From Zygnema cylindricum (lineage: Eukaryota; Streptophyta; Zygnematophyceae; Zygnematales; Zygnemataceae): a DNA stretch of 64,000 nucleotides. Positions 58,319 through 64,000 of this stretch are shown here, one piece after another. Below the pieces are notes generated by a model, which searched no databases, was not told the DNA's origin, and saw nothing but the letters and a program-made list of their open reading frames with translations. A program made the position numbers and the translations under genes. The stretch is taken from the NCBI GenBank assembly GCA_037447655.1, contig JBBHKE010000856.1, positions 136,813-200,812 on the forward strand, in the 5' to 3' direction. Within the stretch, counting starts at the first letter, position 1. The number at the start of each line of letters is the position of its first letter.

Positions 58319-60020
58319 AGTAAACTGCCCATCGTTGTTAGCGCTAAGCACTCTAATTAGAGTGCGTTTTTTTTGAACCAAAATTATAGGTTAGTGTCAA
58401 TAACACTAGTAACACTAGTTAAGCGGTCCGAAATGAGCCACGCGATAAAACATAATTTATTGTAGTTATTTCTTATAATGTGGTAACTCTAATGGGGGAG
58501 GGAAAGGGAATGGGGAAGGGGAGGGGAGGGGAAGGGTGGAGGGAATGGAAAGGAAAAAAAGTGGAAGGGAAGGGAAGGGGAAGGGGGGAGGGGAAGGGGG
58601 GGGAGAGGAAGCGGGAGAGGAAGGGGAAGGGTTTGGATTTGGGAGGGGAGGGCGGGAGATTGTGGATATATGCGTGCGTACGGAAAGTGTAGATGGTCGG
58701 TCTGAGAGGAAGGGACAACGGTATGTACGGCGAGCAGGGGGTACGGAGGATCTTGTTATGGAGCAGGATTCGGGGAGGCGTATGCGACAAAACAAGGGCG
58801 CAACCTGGTTTGATAGCAGCGAGAAAGAAGCGACAAACGTCCGTACGGACGATGCGATTGCTCGAAAAAGGTGATAAAACGATAAGTTTTGGAAGGTTTG
58901 GTGGTTTACTTTGCGATTTTTGGGGTGACGTCATGATAATACGACAGTTTGCTATACGGTCAATGCGTGGTTCGGCGGATGTTGTTTTGTCGTTTTGTTA
59001 ATAAAGAGGTGCTTATGATATAATGGCAGCGGCCGGTCGGCACTGTAGCTTCGTACTTTATATTGTTGCAATCAGGTGACGCCAAGGATCTGATTTGTCG
59101 GTTAGCGGGAGATAGCCACGTGTGTAGCTATCGGCTGCTGTGGAAATTGTGAGACTTCTTGAGTGGACAAAGGAGGAAAATCCGTACCTCGTTTTTTGTT
59201 GGTAAGTCAATAACGACAAATAAATTTTGTCCTTTTATGTTTATGGGTGAAAGGAGGCGTGGCAGTGGGGCTGCAGAGGGGAGCTTGTGTTGAACTGTTG
59301 ATATTAGTTTGTCGTTTTCTGGTTGGGAGTTGTAGCGAGTCCCGACAAAGTCTTGCCTGGGGTAATGATTGCGATTTGTGACATTAAACTTCCGAGAGTG
59401 AAGAATCGGACGGGCCGAAAAGTCCAGCGGAACGGTCGGTATTTCTGGACGCTTCCTAAAATCTAAAAAGGGAGTTGAGGTCGGTAAATTAGGAAACCGA
59501 CAAACAAACAGAAGCTCCAAAATTTTAGAATAGGTCGTTTTTTGTCAGTTTGAAATCTTCCGTACAGTCAGTTAAATTCGAGATATTCCGTACAAACGCG
59601 CTTTGTTCGGACTAATAAAAGGTTATAAACCCTAGAACGACTTTTGCTAAGTTTACCGTACTTTACTTTCTTGTTTTCGTACATTATCCGTACGCTCAAA
59701 TTTATGCACTTTGAGTTAGGGAATTGCATATCCGAACGCCCCAAAAAATGTCGGTGGGGCACCCTGGATAAAAAATCGTACGGAAATGAATGTACTTTCA
59801 GGAATCCTACTGGCTTTTCACGGATGTCCACCCAGCCCAGTCAAATATCCCGCATCCGTACTGGAAACCGCTATTACTAAAACCCGCATGGAGATACCGT
59901 CAACGGTTGGGAAGTACACATTTTGACATGGTCCGCCACGTGGCACTGCGCCAGTATCATATTTTAAAGCGTTGACTACATGCGAAGCGAACCGACTATT
60001 CGGCGGTACGGACTATTTTC
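58319..60020. other. 5' flank of the zinc-ribbon gene, no further gene recognised
   Basis: A degenerate half-copy of the foldback terminal repeat (GCCCATCGTTGTTAGCGCTA) starts near 58,328. A GGGAAGGGGA-type tract at 58,495-58,640 is C/T-rich on the gene's own strand and could be a pyrimidine-rich promoter or leader region. A 130-codon minus-strand ORF at 59,128-59,520 has no recognisable motif. Confidence 0.45.
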
Positions 60021-60064
60021 GCATCCATGTGATCGCACCTTCGTGCGAAAGATCACATGGATGC
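60021..60064. repeat. Perfect 14-bp hairpin with nested stem
   Basis: GCATCCATGTGATC (60,021-60,034) pairs with GATCACATGGATGC (60,051-60,064). Inside, GCAC-CTTC-GTGC forms a second stem. It lies directly left of a foldback element. Confidence 0.85.
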
Positions 60065-60077
60065 AAAAAATTATACA

Positions 60078-60661
60078 GTACACCGTCGATCGTATTTAGC
60101 GTGTTGAACACTAATTCGGCGCCCCTAAATTTTGAGGGTTTTACCTAAAATAGGGTAAACGATACTAATTTTTCCTGTACGCTAATTACGAGATGAACAA
60201 TAGTGTGCACCATTTTAATTCACGTATATTTTTATTAGTGTGGAATACGGAACGTGTCGGTTCGTATAAAAATGTACTTTTCAATTATACAAGTACAGAT
60301 ATTTTTAAAAATATCTTCTATCGCACGAAAAACTGCCCTGTGAATTAAAATATTTCATACCTGTTCCTGTTTTAGTGTACATTTATTTGTCGCGTATTGC
60401 CTACACCCCTAAAAAACCGAAATTAAAGTTAGGAATTAATTAGAGTTAAAGTATGCGACAGTGTACGAATTGTCAGAATTTGTACTTTTACCTATATTAC
60501 TGTGAATATCCTCTCGACAAATCAGCTGTACCCATATTGGCGTTCGTTAAAAAATTAGTGTATAACTTTTTTTCAAAAAAATTATAAGTCAAAATTACAT
60601 GACACTAAATTATTCTACACACTAATAATTTCTACACGCTAAATACGATCGACGGTGTACT
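60078..60661. repeat. GTACACCG foldback element, 584 bp
   Basis: The ends AGTACACCGTCGATCGTATT and AATACGATCGACGGTGTACT are exact inverses, about 27 bp in all. The interior has TTTTATTAGTGTGG and CTAATTACG-like words and no coding frame. Confidence 0.88.
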
Positions 60662-60756
60662 TTACTACAACCATATAGACTGCATGAACCAGTGAACGAA
60701 AAGTACGTACTCAAAAATAAAGTACGGACACGCACGAATTAGCCTTTAGAATCAAT

Positions 60757-61300
60757 TACACCGCCAATCGTTATTAGCGTGGGAGTTTGATTAGCGTATA
60801 ATAAAATTTACAGTGGTGTACGCTATTTAAGAATTTGAAAAATTTGGAAAAAATCATACATTCTAATTGTTTGATTATGGTAATTTGGATCTTTGAAAAA
60901 AAAAATGTCGGTCGCAAACATGCTTACACTAATATAGGTCTCCATACAAAATCTGACAAATCGTACACATAAATTACATTCACACGGTCGAAACGCGGCT
61001 GTCGGACGAATATGTGGGAACGGGATTTTTTACGACCTGGTTTTTTTTTCCTTTTTAGAACGCACATTCTCATGCGTTTGTGGTTACCAAAACTAATTTA
61101 TTGTAATTTTTAACTTAAAAAGGTACATTTATGTACGGTGTGACACAGGCCGTACACAACTCTATTTAGGAGACAACGTACTGAAAATAACCCTAAATAG
61201 AATAGAGAAAAAAATAGAATGAACTATACTAATGGAGAATAAAAAAAAAAAAGCGGGACGGAATTAGTGTACACAACGCTAATAACGATTGGTGGTGTAC
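60757..61300. repeat. GTACACCG foldback element, 544 bp
   Basis: The left end is TACACCGCCAATCGTTATTA and the right end TAATAACGATTGGTGGTGTA, inverse with one mismatch. No coding frame is seen inside. Confidence 0.85.
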
Positions 61301-61521
61301 TGTACCGTTGCCGGTTCGGTTCACCCAACGACGGTCCATCCAAAAAAAATATTAGTAACCGCGGAATGCCACGTGGCCAAACCATATCGAGAATTTGTAC
61401 TTCCCAATTGACGCGTCTTCACGCGCGTTGTCAGAGGCAGATGGTGTTACCGGCCGTCTATACTTTTTGAACGGAGTGGGATGGAACGAAACCCCTCAAA
61501 CCCAGGAATATGTTTTCAACG

Positions 61522-62769
61522 GTACACTGCGAATCGTAATTAGAGTTATGTACGCTAATTCCGTCACCCCAAATTTTGGCTCTATCACCATAAATAGAGT
61601 ACATTATTCTAAATTATTCTCTACATTTTTTTAAGGTACTTATTGAATGAGCGTTAATAAATCTAATACATTGTCGTTTTAAATAGTGTGGCGTACGGTC
61701 GGTGTCTGACCGTGCAAAATTGTACTTTATTAAGTAAAAAAGTACAAATAATTATTTAATACAGGTCGTTATCATGTAACTGCGTTTTAACAAACCGCGT
61801 AGTGCAACCGTCATAATGACATGAAACTGTACGTTTTGTCAGATTCTGTACGTGTACCTAATTTACAGAGATATATTCAGCGCCCAAATTTACGCCCAAA
61901 TTAGAGTTAGGGTGAAGTTCCATTAGACAAAAAATGATGTTGTTTACAAAAATTCGGACCTCTCCGTACTACGTCATACCTATTATTTTGTTTTTATTAA
62001 AAAAACAACATTACAAAGAATCTTGCCAATATTCTCCAAAATTTAGGGAGTTAACAATGACCATTGGATGGTTTTTCGCGAAGCGTTCGCTTCGAAAGTT
62101 TCTGTATTGGTGATGTACCTCACGAGGTACATCACCAATTGCATAAAAAATTGAGCCGCGACACGTTGGATAATGAGCATACGTGTCAAGATGGCAACCA
62201 AAGAAAATCAAAAAATTTCGCACACGATATCCGCTTTCAAAAATCCAACAAAATACATACGAAATGTCGTAATGCACTTTCGTCATGTTATTTCTGTTAA
62301 CGCCCATTCGTCACACTATTTCAGGAAACGCTCATTCGTCACGCGAAAAAATAAGAACCCTAAAAAAAATGAGGTGGTATTTGACTAAGGCGTCTGCAAA
62401 GAGTACAAAAGTTGTGTCGTACGATGACCTGGTACGCACATACATGGTACGGAATTGGAGATTTTTGGTCGGTGAAAAAATCATTGACGATTTTCAGTAT
62501 CCGATATTAACTTACGTGGTACCGCTACATTATGAACACGTGGTTTACAGACTCTGCGCAATGGAACTTCGTTCAAAATGAAGCATTCTGTAATGTTGGT
62601 GGTACAATTACATAATGTCCTAATGGAACTTCACCCTTATTGATATATTAGAGTAATTTTTTTTCTAGAAAAGGGTTGATTACCCAAGATAGAGTTAATA
62701 ACTTTAACTATTGTTTTCCGTTTTTTCACTCTAATAATTTCTTTACTCTAATTACGATTCGCGGTGTAG
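61522..62769. repeat. GTACACCG foldback element carrying a nested Tourist-like MITE
   Basis: The left end GTACACTGCGAATCGTAATT pairs with the right end AATTACGATTCGCGGTGTAG. Removing the nested element at 61,910-62,636 and one TTA leaves about 518 bp, similar in size to the neighbouring copies. Confidence 0.82.
61910..62636. mobile_element. Tourist-like (PIF/Harbinger) MITE, copy 3, 727 bp, nested
   Basis: It starts GGGTGAAGTTCCATTAGAC and ends GTCCTAATGGAACTTCACCC, an inverse with one extra base. TTA flanks both ends (61,907-61,909 and 62,637-62,639). A 15-bp perfect hairpin (TTGGTGATGTACCTC, 2-nt loop) lies at 62,107-62,138. It is inserted in a GTACACCG foldback element. Confidence 0.88.
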
Positions 62770-62799
62770 TGTAATGTCAAAATAATTGCTAAAATACTA

Positions 62800-62803
<4 letters not shown>

Positions 62804-62833
<30 letters not shown>

Positions 62834-62850
62834 GTATATATATGTATATT
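62804..62850. repeat. (TA)n / TATATATG microsatellite
   Basis: A TA run followed by three TATATATG-like units. Confidence 0.95.
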
Positions 62851-62881
62851 TTTATTTTACTAAAAATAGTCAAAATACTAC

Positions 62882-63850
62882 AGTACAGCACGAATCGCTG
62901 TTAGTGTTAATAACACAAATTCGGAGCCCCTCGACTATGAAAGTCGAACCTAAAATAAAATTAATAGTTTTATATTTTCCTTATGCTGATATGGGTGCGG
63001 TTTAATTAGTGTAAATTATTTTAAACATTTTTTATGAATGGAAATGTGTGTGAAATGTGCCAATCCGCACTATAACTTGCTCGTTATTTCGCACAAACGT
63101 ACATAAGAGGTGTGAGATAAAGGCGTTAATACGTAAAAGTGCGTGCGTCGACACGGGAATATTTTGTTTCCTAGTAATTAAGACAGGAAAAGATCGCGCG
63201 AACCTGTTCTCACATCTTCAAATGTCGACCATGTGAACACGGGTTATATCGACTACAACATGGGAATGTGAAACTAGTAATGTTGTGTATCGGTGAAAAT
63301 CATATCGCGATAAATTTGATATTTGATATATCGATTATCGATCAATCAAGGGCCTCGATATATCGCACCGGGACCAACATATTATATCGCAATCTATTTG
63401 GTAGAAGGTGGGTGTCTGTACAAATCCATTACAGTAAATCATACGGAAAATCTTCGCCCCCTCCCCTCGCCCCCCCCCCCCCCCCCCCCCCCCCTCTCGA
63501 GCGCGTGCGCCACGTGGGAGGGGGGGGGGCTTTGAAAAAAAAATGACCTTGCATCACTTCGATATATCACTATTACAATATATCGTGATATTTGCTGAAA
63601 TATTGCATAAATATCTCGATATTCACCTCCTCGATATATTGAAGCGATATATCGATTATAGGGTAGCCAAAATTAGGTGCATATCGAATATGCACAAGGG
63701 GGCTTCCATACACAACATTACAAATTAGCGTTAGATGTGTATTGGCGTTAGTTTTTGTTGGTGTTTTTCCATGAACTCAAAATAGAGTTAATAACACTAT
63801 TTTTTTTTTACTATGATAATTATCTACACTATTATCGATTCACGGTGTAT
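62882..63850. repeat. GTACACCG foldback element carrying a nested hAT MITE
   Basis: The left end AGTACAGCACGAATCGCTGT and right end TTATCGATTCACGGTGTATT are diverged inverses. Without the nested 443-bp element about 520 bp remain, in line with the 544- and 584-bp copies. Confidence 0.7.
63278..63720. mobile_element. hAT-type MITE, 443 bp
   Basis: The ends are TAATGTTGTGTATCGG and TCCATACACAACATTA, inverse over the first 13 bp. The flanks GAAACTAG and CAAATTAG agree at six of eight positions, a worn 8-bp target duplication. Both halves carry CGATATATCG and GATATATCG words, as at both ends of the 4.1-kb hAT element at 35.9 kb. It includes a 23-bp C run and has no transposase frame. Confidence 0.75.
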
Positions 63851-64000
63851 TGTTGCGTATTGTACCCAAACATACACGCATTTTTTCAGATACTACTTTT
63901 GTACAATAGTTGAAAATGGATAGGGACCCTCATAAAGGCTAAAAGTGTCTTAATTTCCTTATTTTGTACGCTTACATGGTGACAATTTTTAACGCTTAAT

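Noticed and set aside
1-64000. CRISPR array, prokaryotic operons or organellar insert
   Set aside because: No spaced direct repeats, no Shine-Dalgarno-linked gene strings and no recognisable plastid or mitochondrial genes. The window is eukaryotic nuclear DNA.

Overview
This is a plant nuclear genome window. It has intron-rich genes with GT-AG and one GC-AG splice site, Ty1/copia and hAT transposons, a plant-specific zinc-ribbon protein and a plant-type leucine-rich-repeat (LRR) gene. The low gene density, the many foldback elements and the LRR gene with one repeat per 72-nt exon suggest a land plant, possibly a seed-free lineage. I cannot name the species.

Most of the real coding content is split into exons and is not visible as long ORFs. 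I assembled three gene models by reading through splice sites. (1) 11.12-17.23 kb, plus strand, 11 exons: a complete NDUFAF7/MidA-type mitochondrial arginine methyltransferase of 570 aa, with a GC-AG second intron. (2) 25.71-30.83 kb, minus strand, 8 exons: a predicted secreted protein of 306 aa with a signal peptide, an N-terminal cap, about six LRRs (five of them on separate 72-nt exons) and a ten-cysteine C-terminal domain. (3) 51.25-58.17 kb, minus strand, 5 exons: a 1353-aa protein of the plant zinc-ribbon_12/DUF3133 (EDR4-like) family, with a very long disordered N-terminal exon. In each model the summed exon length is divisible by three and the junction codons make sense, which is strong internal support.

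The rest is mostly mobile DNA. From 0 to 7.2 kb there is a broken plus-strand Ty1/copia element. It faces a second, minus-strand copia remnant that is split by a 2.4-kb insertion flanked by CTAAC. A further copia reverse-transcriptase relic lies at 17.7-18.4 kb. An almost intact 4,133-bp hAT element (35,901-40,033) has terminal inverted repeats, a perfect 8-bp target duplication and a transposase frame broken by a single stop. It sits inside an older, decayed minus-strand hAT element. Three complete MITEs of about 735 bp with TTA target duplications (PIF/Harbinger, Tourist-like) lie at 33.2, 44.6 and 61.9 kb, with a fourth partial copy at 47.4 kb. A second abundant foldback family has ends beginning (A)GTACACCG and about 13 copies, and forms a nested cluster at 60-63.9 kb. 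A hAT-type MITE at 63.3 kb shares GATATATCG-type subterminal repeats with the 4.1-kb hAT element.

Simple-sequence DNA is extensive. It includes a 2.35-kb nearly pure pyrimidine tract at 42.2-44.56 kb next to interstitial TTAGGG-like repeats, purine tracts at 9.6 and 21.8-22.3 kb, and a 75-bp tandem repeat at 23.4-23.7 kb. No rRNA, convincing tRNA, CRISPR or organellar sequence was seen. The three genes have no evident functional link to each other.
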